64,000 nt of DNA from Perca fluviatilis (lineage: Eukaryota > Chordata > Actinopteri > Perciformes > Percidae). The DNA lies in NCBI RefSeq assembly GCF_010015445.1, contig NC_053133.1:6962809-7026808 (forward strand), given 5' to 3'. The notes beneath the pieces are model-generated. The model was not told the DNA's origin and did not search any database. It saw nothing but the letters and a program-made list of their open reading frames with translations. Both the position numbers and the translations under genes were made by a program. Every line of letters starts with the position of its first letter. Within the stretch, counting starts at the first letter, position 1. Positions 9,828 through 22,272 of the stretch are shown in pieces.

Positions 9828-12800
9828 ATAGTGGGACTCCATTTCTTTTCATAGATCTTTTTCTTTTAGAAGTTATCTGGAGGTACTTTTTCAGCTAGCC
9901 CTCACTCATAAATAACACCTGCCACATTACTCTGTTGTAACTGATGCTTTTTCATATCTGAATAATTCACTTACCCACCCTAACACCTCTCTAAATTGTG
10001 TTGAGGATACCTTGATCTGACAGTTATGATTCCCTTTTGCATCCCTGTATGACATCTCAATGTTCTTTTTTTTTTTCTTCTCCTGAACATCCCTATAACT
10101 GAAAGTGTCCCTCGTGTACCATTGTGAGTGATGCATGTCCCTTTTAGACTGCAGAAGAATGTTGGCCTTTTATGGTGCGCAGTCATTAAACACTGTGGAA
10201 AACCCTCATTTACATCCCCTTCATTAAAGGGCTTTGAGGGGCCTGTCAATAGGAATCAATAGTCTTCCCTCAGCTTAATCAGGCTCTCCTTTTATCACCA
10301 GCTACAGAGGCAGCACATGACAAAATGCATAATTATGGTGAGACAACCGGCTTGATAATAGGCTTGTACTTATGCATACCACAAGGATGGAAGTGCCCAG
10401 AGGTTAGGAATTTGTGCTGGGAGGCGATGGATAGGGTGAGTGAAGGAAATGGGAGATAAAGGTAGGAGGGGTGTTCTCGGGGATGGTGCTGAGTGAAAAA
10501 GAGAAAGGTTAATCAAGAGCATGTGAGAGAAAGGAAAGAAACGAAGTCTGCCAGGACCTGTTACCCTGTCCTTCTGTGTCCTCCTGAGGACCTTTTACAG
10601 GTGGCACGCCAGCGGTGGAAGTGATTGCTTATTTGGGCCCAGAGGATTCTGGGCGCAATTATAGCGATAATTGCAGATTAGAATGAGCACATCCTTCTGA
10701 TGATAATGGGCACTAGGACATGCTGCCAATCAAGCATCATTAAAAGCACAACAAATAGCAGCTCATAAAGGACAAACGGATCTCGGTGCATGTCCCTGAG
10801 TAGCACTTGGCGAGACACAAATATCATGTTATTCGTACTGCCTGATCAAAATCAATTGTATTAGTTATAGTCCATTTGATTTTTATAGCTTTATGGAAGT
10901 GGGAGTGCAGGGAGCATACATTAAGCCTTTTATGTGGATGTGGGCAATTAAGTGGCTCATTGAGGTGTGAGGTGACATATGCTTCTAGGTTGTGGGGTGG
11001 TGAAGTCCTTCCAATACTGTTCATTACAAAATCAATGTTCCCTTAATATTGGCAAGAGGATGCTTAAATAGCATATGCAATGTTAAAGAAAATAAAAGTC
11101 TTAATAGTAGTATAAAACAACAGAGCTAATAAAGAATGGGATTCGGCCTCCTTTTGCTCTTTTATCATACACGTTTTTATAACTTTTAACTGCAAAGGTA
11201 GCACAAAAGCGTTATGTGAAACCATTATCAGCTGTTTCTGTATGACTGCCAATGCTACGTGCTCCATATGCACATTGAGTTTATTTTCAAAACCCCACTC
11301 AACATGCCGGTTTTCAGAAGACATGTTCTAAGTAAGTGTGTGCGCCTTGCATTGTACATACACTCGCGCAGCACGCAATTGAGAAGCATAAGAAAAAACA
11401 CATCTACAATTCTGAATTAATTTTCTTTACGTTTCCTAAATAAATGGCTGCTAATATACAGTACATTGCAATACAGTATATGTCATCTTCCCTGCTTGAG
11501 AGAGAGATCTGACGAGACTGTAACGGGTAGGAAAAGACCAACCATAGATCTGGGAAGTCCAATGCATGCAATTAGTTTAATCCCTCAGGCTGGGCAAAGA
11601 GAAGACCAGGCTGACTCCAAACAAACAGCCTCGTAAATCTTTCTCTTTGACCCTCCAGGGAGGGTCAGTGCTAGCATCAGCATCTCAAACATGCACCACT
11701 GGGCTCGGAAAACCAGAGGGGGCAGTGGGAGCCAGCTGAGGATCCAGAAAAGGGGCCACAACCCAGGCTATAAACAAGACTGCTTGAGTCCATATACACT
11801 TCCTACACAATAGGACCTATTGCCCTCCTCTCACGCACAAAAGCATCAATCTAAGAAAGAGGGTTGTATAATACCAAATTTCTGCTCCAGTGTGTGACGT
11901 ATGAAGTTCTGGGGAGTGGAATGGGAGATCAACGAAGACAAGATCTCCGGCAAATTAAAGAACTAGCAGCAAGGCACTTCAATATATTTTTCAAATGGAA
12001 ATTGCATCGCGTAGGGACTGGGAGCAGGGGGGGGGGATTTGTCATGGCAGTTCAAAGGAGGCCTGTGCAATATCTAGATTATCTGCAGGGGCTTCTCCTC
12101 TTGGTCCTCCACCCACTATTGGGTTACCAAATTGATGGGATTCTTGGAAAACACTCCATGGAATTCTCCAGTGTAAATATATTCATATGGTAAGAAAACA
12201 GAGCTGGAAAGCTAAGCACTGGGGAAGAGCAGGAATCAAGCACAAAGAGGCACCACTATCACTGTGACAGCCAGTAGCAGGCCTGTCTCCATACATAAAG
12301 AAGATGGATTCGGCCGCCTTCCCTGAGAGCTCCCCAACGCTTGGGCCCCTCAACGTCTAATTAGTCAGCATGATCATTGCAGATGCATCAGGTGTCACCG
12401 ATTATAAATTCCCCTGTGAACACATTGTCTGTAATGGGCCTGAAAAACAAGAGCCGCAAGAAAAGATTGGGGGGGGAAATATGGTGGTAATTTACGTCAG
12501 CAAACCACCCCAGCAATTTGGATGAATGTGTATCCCTATCAAGCAATAGAAAGGTGTAAGGGAATATGAATGAGTGCTGCTCATCAGTTTGCCATAAGCC
12601 ATGTGTTTGTGCATAAGGGAAAAGGTCACAAGTTCTGTATGTGTACTCGGTTACAGGCAGGCTGTCTGCATCATGATCGTATGAGGCTGCAGGGCTTAGC
12701 CCCAGCGCTGTTTTTTCGCCCCGAAAGCCCTCTGTAAAAATGTGAGTCAACAGAAAATGGGATACCGCCCGTAAAGTAATTAAAAAAACATGCAGATAAA

Positions 12801-15584
12801 GTATCCATATGCCACAGCCTTTTCACAGCCAGTATCTGTATGTGTTCGCAGGCTGTAATGTCAGCATTTGGCCTCTCAGGTTGGTCATGTTGCTCCCAAA
12901 TGCAAGCAAACATACCCCTGCAACACAGAATGACAGATGGATGTAGAAAGAGACACAAAGAAGCCGACACAAACTCTGCCTCTCCCTGTCTCTCTTCTCC
13001 TCACTTAACAGACACTTGTATTCTGTAAAGTCACACCGCTGCTGTATTTATAGCTTGGCTGAAAGCTTATTCTGAAGGCTTATTGAGAGAGGTGAACTTG
13101 TGAATTCACAGACATGCCGTGTCGGGTCAAACAACAAGTATTCAGGTCTATCCGAATAATAGCAGACCTTCTACTGATCTCCTCCTGCTGCTGCTCCAAC
13201 TCATTCTCTCCCTTATTAAGGAAGGATTATAAAAACTAGTTGAAGTAGGATAATGCCAAGGAACAACAAGAAATAAGCCTCGGGCTTTTTGAACTTGTGT
13301 GTGAATAAAGCTTAGTTGAGTATATCACACTTTTTATGCATAACACTTACGGTGTCACAACTTATAAAGGAACACATTTGGTAGTGCTTATGTTTAAAGA
13401 ACCAATGGTGTGCATGCGTGTGACCCCTATCCCACCTGTGTTTTTCAACCTGACCCGTTGACAGGGGTCATGAGCCCTCTAAAGCTGCAGTTGGGGGTAT
13501 GTGGATGCCTGTCTGTGTAATAGTCATCCTTTGATCCAGGAGGATTTGGCAGATGTCTCACACACCACAAGGCTTAGGCCAAGGATCCAAACTATGGCAT
13601 AGTCCCCCTATTTGCTTCTGTTGGTGGATCAAAGCTGCGCTGAGTCTCTGCATGCCCTATAAACACCGCCACTGGCCAATAAAGGAGTAATCCAATCACT
13701 GAGAGTGCAACATTGGTCATATGAGCATACCTAAGGTCAGGGGCCAGTCCCAGCCAATCCGAATGAGACAGAGAGAGTGTTGTAATCTAGGGGGTAAAAT
13801 TTCAACAGAAGTTTGACAAAAGTTCTGAGAGTTGTCATTTCCAAGTAAAGTGAAAAGGGCTGAACTGTTGGGGCTTCAGAGTGACTTTAAAATCAGACAG
13901 TCTGTCATTTCTTATCTGATCACTGCTGATTGAAATTCTATCAGATTATCTGGTTTCTTGCTCTGGCCCCAGTATCTCCACACAGCAGATGATGGTGCAG
14001 CCTTCTTAAGTTTGGGCCCTTTGGCAATCTTGCATCAAGTCAAAGGCTTAGCTCATCTTTATTCCATCGCCCCGTGGACTTTCATTTATTTCAAAGACAG
14101 AAAGATGAGGCATTTTAGGGGAGATGGGACCTGCCGCGATGATAGAAAAAGATTAAATCTGCATTACCGCTGGTCATTTTCGAATGGGAGAAGTGCCAAA
14201 GATAAAAACTTTTTTTTAGTCTCCAGAGGAAATCAGCATATATCGGCCAATCTGCCATGATTCTTGCGATCAAAACAAAGCATTTGAAGCATATAGCCAT
14301 CTCCTGGCATTTATTTTGCCCTTCGCTTTAGTCTCTTATTCCATCTTCTTTAAAATATCTCCTAGTTTTTCTCTTGCCCCATCTCTCTCATTTATTTATT
14401 CCTTATTCTTACCATATGTTTTATCTCTGAATGCCTCAATACTCCTCTGTGGTTACGGGGATAGGTCATGAATTCCCTTCTGTCCCCTCATCCTCTCCCA
14501 CTAGTCTAGTAAGTGACAGCTGCAGGTTGGACAAAGGCCTGATAATACCCTGGATTTGTCAGGCTCTGACTTCACCCATGTGCTCCTTTGACTGATGCAC
14601 TGACAGTGGCGCCTTTCCAGCTTCTAGATGAGGGCTGTTGCTGTTGTTGAGCTGGGTGTGAATGTGTATCCATGGTTCCTTCCAAACTCCAAAGCAGCCC
14701 ATATGGGCTCCTTGGGGGTCCTAAGAGGCCATCGTCCGGGATGCTTGCCTAGGCCATGGTGGTGGCGTGACTGGGGAGTGTGGACCTCAGATTAGCAAGG
14801 GAAGGAAGCAACGCCTGTACAGCTCCAACAGGCTGTTCAGCATGGCTGGCCCCTGGTGTACCGTTCATCTCTTGCTTCCCTAGTGTGAGAAATGAAAAAA
14901 CAGCTCTGCCCTGCAGGGAACCACAAAGGACCCTCAACAAGGAAAATGCAGTTTTCTAGAAAATGAAGGAAATAAGTACTTCCTCAGCTATCTCTTTGTT
15001 GCTTTAGAAAGCTATACCCCTCAGTAATTCCTATTTGCCTCATCACACATGCAGCCTGCTGCCCCAACTTCACTCCAATTTGTTTTATAACCCCAAGGAC
15101 ATGTGCTACAACAACTCTTCTCTACAAGTCATTACATTTCAAACGTTTCGTTCTTTTTCTCTATTTCATTCTTCTGTTTGGGGCATTGACAAAATGCAGG
15201 TGCAAGCGAGGAATTGGCCTTGCAGCTGTCTACATTTGAGGGAGACACCGTCGATGCCTTCTGCCCAGCCTTTTCACTGGCAAGTTTTATGGCTTCAATT
15301 CCAATAAAAATACACCGGAACTGATCAAAGGTGCTTTTGTGTCTGCATGTTGCGCCGTGTGGATGTAGTGCTCATGGTTAGAAGGAAACAGGTGTTACCT
15401 TTTTCTACAAAAGAGGAAATAAAAGGGCTTTGGGTTGTTTTTAAATCGTCCAATGCTGTATCTGGTCAGTGGCTGTGTGGCTTTAATGCTAAAATAGAAA
15501 GAGGCCAGAGGAATGGCTTGAGGCAATGGTGTGGCATGGACAGCTGGATATCCAAAACATTATAGTGAATAAAAGCCACCTCGT
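9828..15584. other. Noncoding DNA, presumed upstream pard3 intron
   Basis: No exon could be supported. The 109-codon plus frame at 11864-12193 and the frame at 12388-12750 have no recognisable protein or splice context. 10650-10760 is rich in ATTA/TAAT homeodomain-type cores and looks like a possible conserved element. A minus-strand acceptor-like sequence near 14880 precedes a 43-codon open frame, but no donor or homology supports it. A poly-G run sits at about 12029-12038. Confidence 0.45.
10650..10760. promoter_or_regulatory. Candidate conserved noncoding element
   Basis: A dense set of homeodomain-type cores (CAATTATAGCGATAATTGCA, GATTAGAATG, CATCATTAAAAG) in low-repeat, low-CpG sequence. 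Only the motif density suggests an enhancer; no conservation could be tested. Confidence 0.2.
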
Positions 15585-15730
15585 CTCGGCTACTGACGTA
15601 GAAAGCCCTGCCGATTTTGAACAGTTCACCCGGGGTTTTTTTTCCAAGTTTGTATGCGTGTGGAAGAACCAGAGACACAAAATAACACCCCAAATCCCAG
15701 AAAAAGTGATTTTTTCATAATATGGGCACT
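15585..15730. mobile_element. Right part of a TTAA-flanked inverted-repeat element (copy 1)
   Basis: 15658-15734 matches 49843-49918 over about 76 bp with only a few differences. It includes ACACCCCAAATCCCAG and the terminus CATAATATGGGCACT followed by TTAA (15731-15734). The left terminus (AGTGCCCATATTATG type) was not found, so this copy is 5'-truncated or diverged, and the left limit given is a guess. No transposase is present. Confidence 0.65.
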
Positions 15731-18490
15731 TTAAGACAGCATGTTGTGCACTATTTCATGGGCACAACTCAAATTGTATATAGTTGATAGACTCTGTGAT
15801 AACTTTCTTCGCCTAAATTGCTGGCAACTTTTCTGCAAGTTATTTTCTGGGAAGAACGGAACCAGGCAGCGTCTAACTGACAGCTGTGTCCTCCATGAAG
15901 AAAGAGATGAACTTTGAAGTTAAGGCCTGTAATCCCAATCCATTGATTCAGAAGCACTCGCTCACTCTGAGAGAAAGAGAGAGTGAGACTTGGAGTATGG
16001 TTGGGACTGCATAATGCACAAACACACACTCAAACAGGCATGCCTACACGTCAAAGTAAGTTCAGAGCAGTGCCACTTCGTAATGAGACAAAGCTGCACT
16101 GCATGCTAATGATTAAAGCTAATAACGTGCCCAATACTTGCAAGCACACACAAAATTTGCTGGATCATGCTCCAGAACTCTCAAACAGTAAATCTTTTAT
16201 TTTCAAAGAAGCAAATAGACAGTATGAAAACACATGTGAGACAGCCCAAGTCTCATAACAGAGTGAACAACTCCCTTCAACTATGAAATGTTCATGTCTA
16301 CCTCTGTACTGTGCAGTGTTACCGCTGTTTATGCTGAACAGAGGCATCTGATGAGCCAACATTCCTCTTCAGGGTAAGAAGAGTGAAGTGTAAGTCTTAA
16401 ATAAGGTGTGGAGGCCATAGGCTAAAGTATCCATCTGAACAGGTTAGCTCAGCTTTTATGAGCCCATCAGGCCTTACAGACAGCTTTTATGAGATATCAG
16501 CTAGCTGGACACTAAGAGGCCAGAGGAGAAGTGAGCTGGTGTATACTACATGACCGTGGCTTCCAGTATACTCTTTTATGGACCATGACACCAAAATATT
16601 TGGTCTAAGTATAGGTTGGCGCCATGAAATATGAAATTGGTTGCTGTTTTTTGCATTAGGTGACCTCAAATACATGTCCAGTGAGGCTGGCGTGCTGCTG
16701 CGACAAGTCACCTTTGCAGGTTTCTCTTTTAAGTAGCACTCCAAAACCCAGAGAGGGCTGGAGATTTTGGTGGAAGCGCCGGCTAGACGATCGACAGCAC
16801 TTAGACAAGAAGGAGCCGATTGGATCTTGAGACGAGTTTGTGCAGCCAAGTGCGGATGCCTCAAGTGCTTTGTGTAAATTAGATGCCACGTCTGAAGTTT
16901 GACAATCTTCTAACTGAAAGTGAAAATGATGTGGAATTAAAGGGAAGGCAAATAGGGGTAGAATAAAACTGCAAAAGGAACTAATTCAACAGGTTTTGGA
17001 ACTATGGAGAATAAAAAGAGAAAGGGGGAAAGCTACTCGTCCTCCATTTTTCTCAATCTTGGTGTACTGCCACAGTCAGAGTCCCACAGAAACAGTCCTA
17101 CAAACATCTCCAACCTGCCGGGCCAGGTCCATCTGAGCTCATCACACAGCTGTGTGACCCTGCACCCCCCTGCCAAACCCCTCCTTCCCACTTGACTTAC
17201 TTTTTAACTTTGCATTCTGAAACTGCCTGATCCTTCAGCTGCTCTCATGTGCTGGAATGCCCACAGGCAGCTTGTTAGAGAGACATAAGTCTTTCAAGCA
17301 CAGCGTACAGCCTCAGCACAGTAGCAGGAAAACAGACGGGCTGGAGAGGAGGAATTCAAAGACGGGTCTTGGTGTGAGCCCCCGCTATAAACCAGAGAAT
17401 GGGATGGAATATTACTCAGATGAAAGAGTTGGTGATGTCAGCTACCATCAAACCTCATCCAGTGTGCCATTGAAAACTTCTCAGATTTCAAGTGGCGGTA
17501 ACTTGCCCTTCACTGTCTTGTTCATGTCTAAGCAGTGCCTGCATGTACTTTAGATGTAAAATAAAATGTCTTGCTGTGTTTGGAAAATACTGTAATCACC
17601 CGAGAGTTTGTCTATGGTCAGTTTTTTGCAAGTTCTAGATAATTACAAGTTATGAATGATTTACAGACTATTTTCCGTAGTGTATGAGGTAAAAATTGGC
17701 CTGTTATTTTTCTTGTACTTTTCTTGTTTACCTAGAAGATGTATACTTTCAGTTATAACTCTTGACTTTAAGAATAGTGTTTATTGTCTAGAACAGGCTA
17801 TTTTATTCATTTTTAGTAATTGCATACTGTTACTTTAAGAGAGCGCACTCACATATTTATTGCAGTTAAGCTGTTGTACTGAGGAAATGAATGGAAGCTA
17901 GACTAGCTGTGGAGTCATACCATGTCCTGTCCTGTTTTAGTTTTACATTATGCAGCAAGAAGATACGGTGGATTTAACTTGCTTGTGACACACGTGGGAT
18001 AAAGTTGTTTGTGTTTTCCCAACTCAACAACTGATGTTGAGTGGATTCTTGTAAACTACATCAGCTGTACATGTGTAGCCCTAGCCTCCTAGCTAGTCGC
18101 TTTAACTGCAGTGACACCGAGGATACCACAGTGTTTTGCATTTTTCTGCCTGCAGGCAAACATTTCTGTATGCTGATTTTGAAACACTTAAAAGGCAGCT
18201 GTTGACTTCTCACCACCACTTCAAAATATATATGGAAAACCTTTTAAAAACAATCCCCATTTGCAACAATGGTGGACTGTAACTTTGATCGAAATGAAAG
18301 CAAGTACGCTGTTTACTATGTGTTTACAACGTACAGAGAGTTCACCATCTGGTCTCTGCAAGTTGATCTTCATACCGTTCTGTGATGAATGAAAACCACT
18401 GTTTTCCTGCGGGTTGGGAAAAACACATTAAAGCAATCTCTGCTTTGGAACATGTTTAACAGCGTGTAAACATGTACTAGATAGATTAAA

Positions 18491-18530
18491 ACAATGGTAT
18501 GGTCCTTAAATGCAAATATATGCAAATATA
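18491..18530 (+). promoter_or_regulatory. Candidate SOX plus tandem octamer (POU) sites
   Basis: ACAATGG, a SOX core, at 18491-18497 is followed 12 bp later by ATGCAAAT, a perfect POU octamer, at 18510-18517. A second ATGCAAAT starts at about 18520. Two octamers in 18 bp beside a SOX core are unusual by chance, but activity is untested. Confidence 0.3.
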
Positions 18531-19311
18531 TCAGCATGTGAACGAGCAGATGAATCCACTCCAGATGCAGATATTCACATGCAGCTGACCCTCTCTTTCT
18601 CGTTTGCTGTTCTAACACGTTGCCAGAGTGACACACTCTCACTGGCTACCTACAGTATAATGAAAGGCTAATATTAGATTTCAAATGGGCCTGGCTGGTG
18701 CGTTGGCCGTATATTACATATGCATTCAGAAATGTATCATTTGACATCTGGTGCATAGTTTTCAGAGGGATTGGTAGGTTTAATTCTTTCCTGTGGCATT
18801 TCTTGTTAACCCGCTTTTTAAAATCCCTTTTTAGCAACTAACAAGCCAAGCAGATATCCTGTTTTTTATTAGGGTGTAGGTCCCCCAGGTTTTATTCTGG
18901 AAGGCCTACACCTGTAAAGTATCTCATTTACTGCAGCGTGGCATCACACTGTGCTGAATGCAGACAATCGCTCCCTTTCCAAATGTCAGTGCCTGGCGCT
19001 CAGCGGGCGAGCCATGAGCAAGCGGTAAAAAATTCATGCCAGCCCTCCGTAGGTTTCCTTGCCGTCCCATGCTCAAGCAGCCCCCAAGTCTTCTCTTCCA
19101 CGACCCCCTGTGCCGCCGCCGCTACTTCCTCTATACATAATTAACAAGAGAGGCACGGTAGGATGCACGTCAGTCAAAGCCTGGCTAGAGCCAGGGCCAC
19201 TTTAAACAATAACAATATTGATAGTGGGTGTAATAAAGCAGAATTAAAAAGATGGATTCCACTGATTTTTTTGCTGTCGGCACAGCTGCTCCCAGCTTAA
19301 AGTGGTGAGGA

Positions 19312-19336
19312 GGGGGGAAGGGGTGGGGGTATTGGG
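19312..19336 (+). other. G-quadruplex-forming motif
   Basis: Four runs of three or more G with loops of 1-4 bases: GGGGGG-AA-GGGG-T-GGGGG-TATT-GGG. This meets the usual G3+N1-7 definition. A further G-rich stretch with three such runs follows at about 19384. Confidence 0.7.
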
Positions 19337-20249
19337 ACGACTGGTTGGTGGTACTGCTAGGGAATGGATGGGAATACAGAAAAGGGGGGAAGGGAAGGGA
19401 ATAGGAGCAGAGGAGATGAACTGCTGCCCCTTTCCACCCTACACTATCCCCTGGCGTCCTGTACTGGCTGCGCTCCTGTCTACTCCATTACTGAATGAAA
19501 TCTCGGAGCTCTCTTCTGAGAGCAGAAGGACAGAAGAGGAACGAGGTCAGGGTTCGTGACCTTTAGTAATGGCCACGCAGACAGACGAGCCAAAGGAAGA
19601 ACAAGATGAGGCCGGCAGCATCATTTCAATTTAGGTTATCAATGTTGTGTAATAATCAATGAGAGGGTCAAGAGGTTGGCAGATACTGACAGATGGGGGA
19701 AAAAAAGAGAGGAAGAATAAAAGGACAACAACGAGAGAATCATAGTTAAAAAGACTAACCAATGTTCACATATAAATGATTTGTCTCCTATCCTTAAACA
19801 TAATGACAAAAATTAATCATGAGCATCAACAAGTGATTTGCATGAGAAATGTTAAACTCTATCAAGAGCTAACTTTACACAAAACAAAAAAATGTTTATA
19901 CTTTTTCTAGTAAACAATAATTTGAATTTAACTTATTGTTCCCTATTTAGAATTTGTTAATTTCTTTTTCTTTTTAATACATTTGTATGCATGCGAAACC
20001 TATTTATATATCAAATACCCCTGTCCTATGTGTGTTTTACAATGTTGCAGTGCATCTCTCCCAGTCCATAAAGTCCCAAAGTCAAGCCAGTGAGGGAGAA
20101 ATCCTGCCATTACTGCTATCGCCCATCAACCTCCAGAAGCCTTACATATGTTAATGCCCATTCAACCTGTGACCCTCACATTCATGACATCATTATCAAC
20201 CCAGCCAGACATAATGTTGGCCTGTCACCACCATGATCTATAGCCACAG

Positions 20250-20438
20250 TGGTTCTCTGCATTAATGAAGCCGTAACGTTGCCTTAAACTGCGAAAGCCG
20301 CGACGAGGCTCAGCATGGCCGTCACTCGGCTTAATGTGAGTACACATCCATCATCTCGCATCAGGCATCAATCAATCAAAAGCCTGTGTGACAGCTGGGG
20401 GCCCCCCGCCGCCCAATCCACCGCTACTCTACTACCAC

Positions 20439-20477
<39 letters not shown>

Positions 20478-20580
20478 ATTGGCTGTGATTATGATCTCAA
20501 TTATCATCATGACTGTGGGCCACCACTTCCCCTGTGACCGACATGCTAATCAGGAGCAGTGGCAGTCAATAATCAAGGCA
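20250..20580. promoter_or_regulatory. Candidate conserved element split by a CA repeat
   Basis: This is a stretch of high-complexity sequence. CpG is concentrated at 20271-20330 (GCGAAAGCCGCGACGAGG), and homeodomain or HNF-like motifs occur at 20340-20400 and 20480-20580 (ATCAATCAATCAAAAG, CTCAATTATCATCATGAC). A (CA)n run at 20442-20475 separates the halves. No exon signal is present and conservation is not tested. Confidence 0.25.
20442..20475. repeat. (CA)n microsatellite
   Basis: About 17 uninterrupted CA units, starting after CCGCG. Confidence 0.95.
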
Positions 20581-22088
20581 TGGAAAAGGCCATCGGGTGC
20601 AGGTTTGGTCAAGTATAATTATATTTTATATATATAATTATATCTTTGAATGTCAATTGGTTTAAATTAATAGGCTTGGACCCCTGCAGAACTACACATG
20701 AACTTGTTTGAATTCTTTCTTACTGAAGAATATGTGTACAAATTCCAAAAAGCTGATCTTGTGACATTGCAGCAGGGCCAAATGTGATCTTAGAGTGTCT
20801 TTGTCCTCCCTAGAGATTTAGTGGGCCATAAGTGTCCATGTTCAGCACAGAACGCTATGAGGTCAGCTGTGACAAGCTTTTAGTCTACAAGATAGTTGCA
20901 GTGGCAGCGTTCCCAGTGCACGCATGCTTATGCACAAACACTCCACACTCCACCCCTGAATAGATGAGGCAGCAGCTAAAGCAAGTCTCAGTGGTCATTT
21001 CTTTAAGCTAACAACTGTGCTGTCCTGTTTTTTTTTTTTTCTCAGCCACGGGGATTTGAACAAGTGGAATTTAAGATGGGCTTCAGGCCTCAGCAAGCAC
21101 ACAGATATCTGACAATGTTTCTTCATGCCTTTCAACAGAAGACAGGCTAATAAGGACGACTTTGTCATGAGGCCGGATTGTTAGCATTTTACACAAAGAA
21201 GTTTGATGTTTAGTCTCTTTCTTTCTTTTTCTCTGCAGGTGACTATACAAGGCCTTCTCCAAATATGAGCTGTTATCACAAACCCCGATCACAGTGTAAT
21301 CTCTTCTAATCCTCCAACTAAATGGTCTCTGAGTCGGGAAAAACAGAGCTGTGAAGAGAGTGAGAGGGATACAATATGAGAGGAAAAGACTGAGATTTTG
21401 TACAGAAGCCAGAGTCTATAGCCTCAATAACAGAAATCTATCTTATAAACTGCCGTTTCAACAGTCGTGGAAGGAAACTGCAACTTCACAAGAGGAAACT
21501 TGGAGTGGATATCACAGGGATGAGAAAAGAGCTATAGTAGTTCCCATTAAAACTCCTCTGCCTGCGTGTCTCTTTCATCTCATAACACAGTCCCTCCCTT
21601 TGGCAAGGCGTCATGTTCATAGGCAAAAACCCTATAAGGAGTCACATTTTAAATGTGACACAGCAAAGCACTCCACCAAGCTCCTAATGAGAGAATTATT
21701 TAGGCCTGGTTAGGTGGCTCACTTTGGCACCGGGGGTTCAGGATGCACTTTAAGTGAAGGGAGCTCAGAGGCACTGATGACAAAACACTGTCACCTTCAG
21801 GTGGTTTAAGGAATGGGTGACAGGGAAGCCGCTGATGATGTTACTCCCACAGTCCCAGACAAGCCACAGAGGATTAGCCCCGAGTGCTAATGTAAAAAAG
21901 ACCAAGCGGTCATGGGTTCGCCCACAGATGGCCGATGTGGTGGCTGATGTGTGAATGAATGCACCAGTGAGTCGAAACTAAATTAAGATACTCAGACTAC
22001 ATCTGCCTGCATACACACACAAGCATACACACATATGTGCATACACATCCACGTACACGAAATGGTCATTAGCCCTAACCCTCAGCAC

Positions 22089-22109
22089 GGGGAGGGGAGG
22101 GGGCATGGG
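22089..22109 (+). other. G-quadruplex-forming motif
   Basis: GGGG-A-GGGG-A-GGGGG-CAT-GGG, four G runs with loops of 1-3 bases. This is a strong match to the stable short-loop type. Confidence 0.75.
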
Positions 22110-22248
22110 AACAAAAGCATTAAGTAGGAGTGAGCCCTTTAATTATAGGCCAGTGTTTGGAGAACTCTCAATAGAGCTGAGAACAATAGAGGTCTTTGGT
22201 AATGCTAAACCTGCTGAGTTAACACATATCCTCCAGGAATGACAAAAA

Positions 22249-22272
22249 ACACACACACACACACACACACAC
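22249..22272. repeat. (CA)n microsatellite
   Basis: About 12 units following a short A run. Confidence 0.95.

Noticed and set aside
14749..14940. Minus-strand exon candidate after an acceptor-like TTTTTTCATTTCTCACACTAG minus its last base
   Set aside because: No matching donor was found, the frame ends in TAG after about 43 codons and it resembles no protein I recognise.
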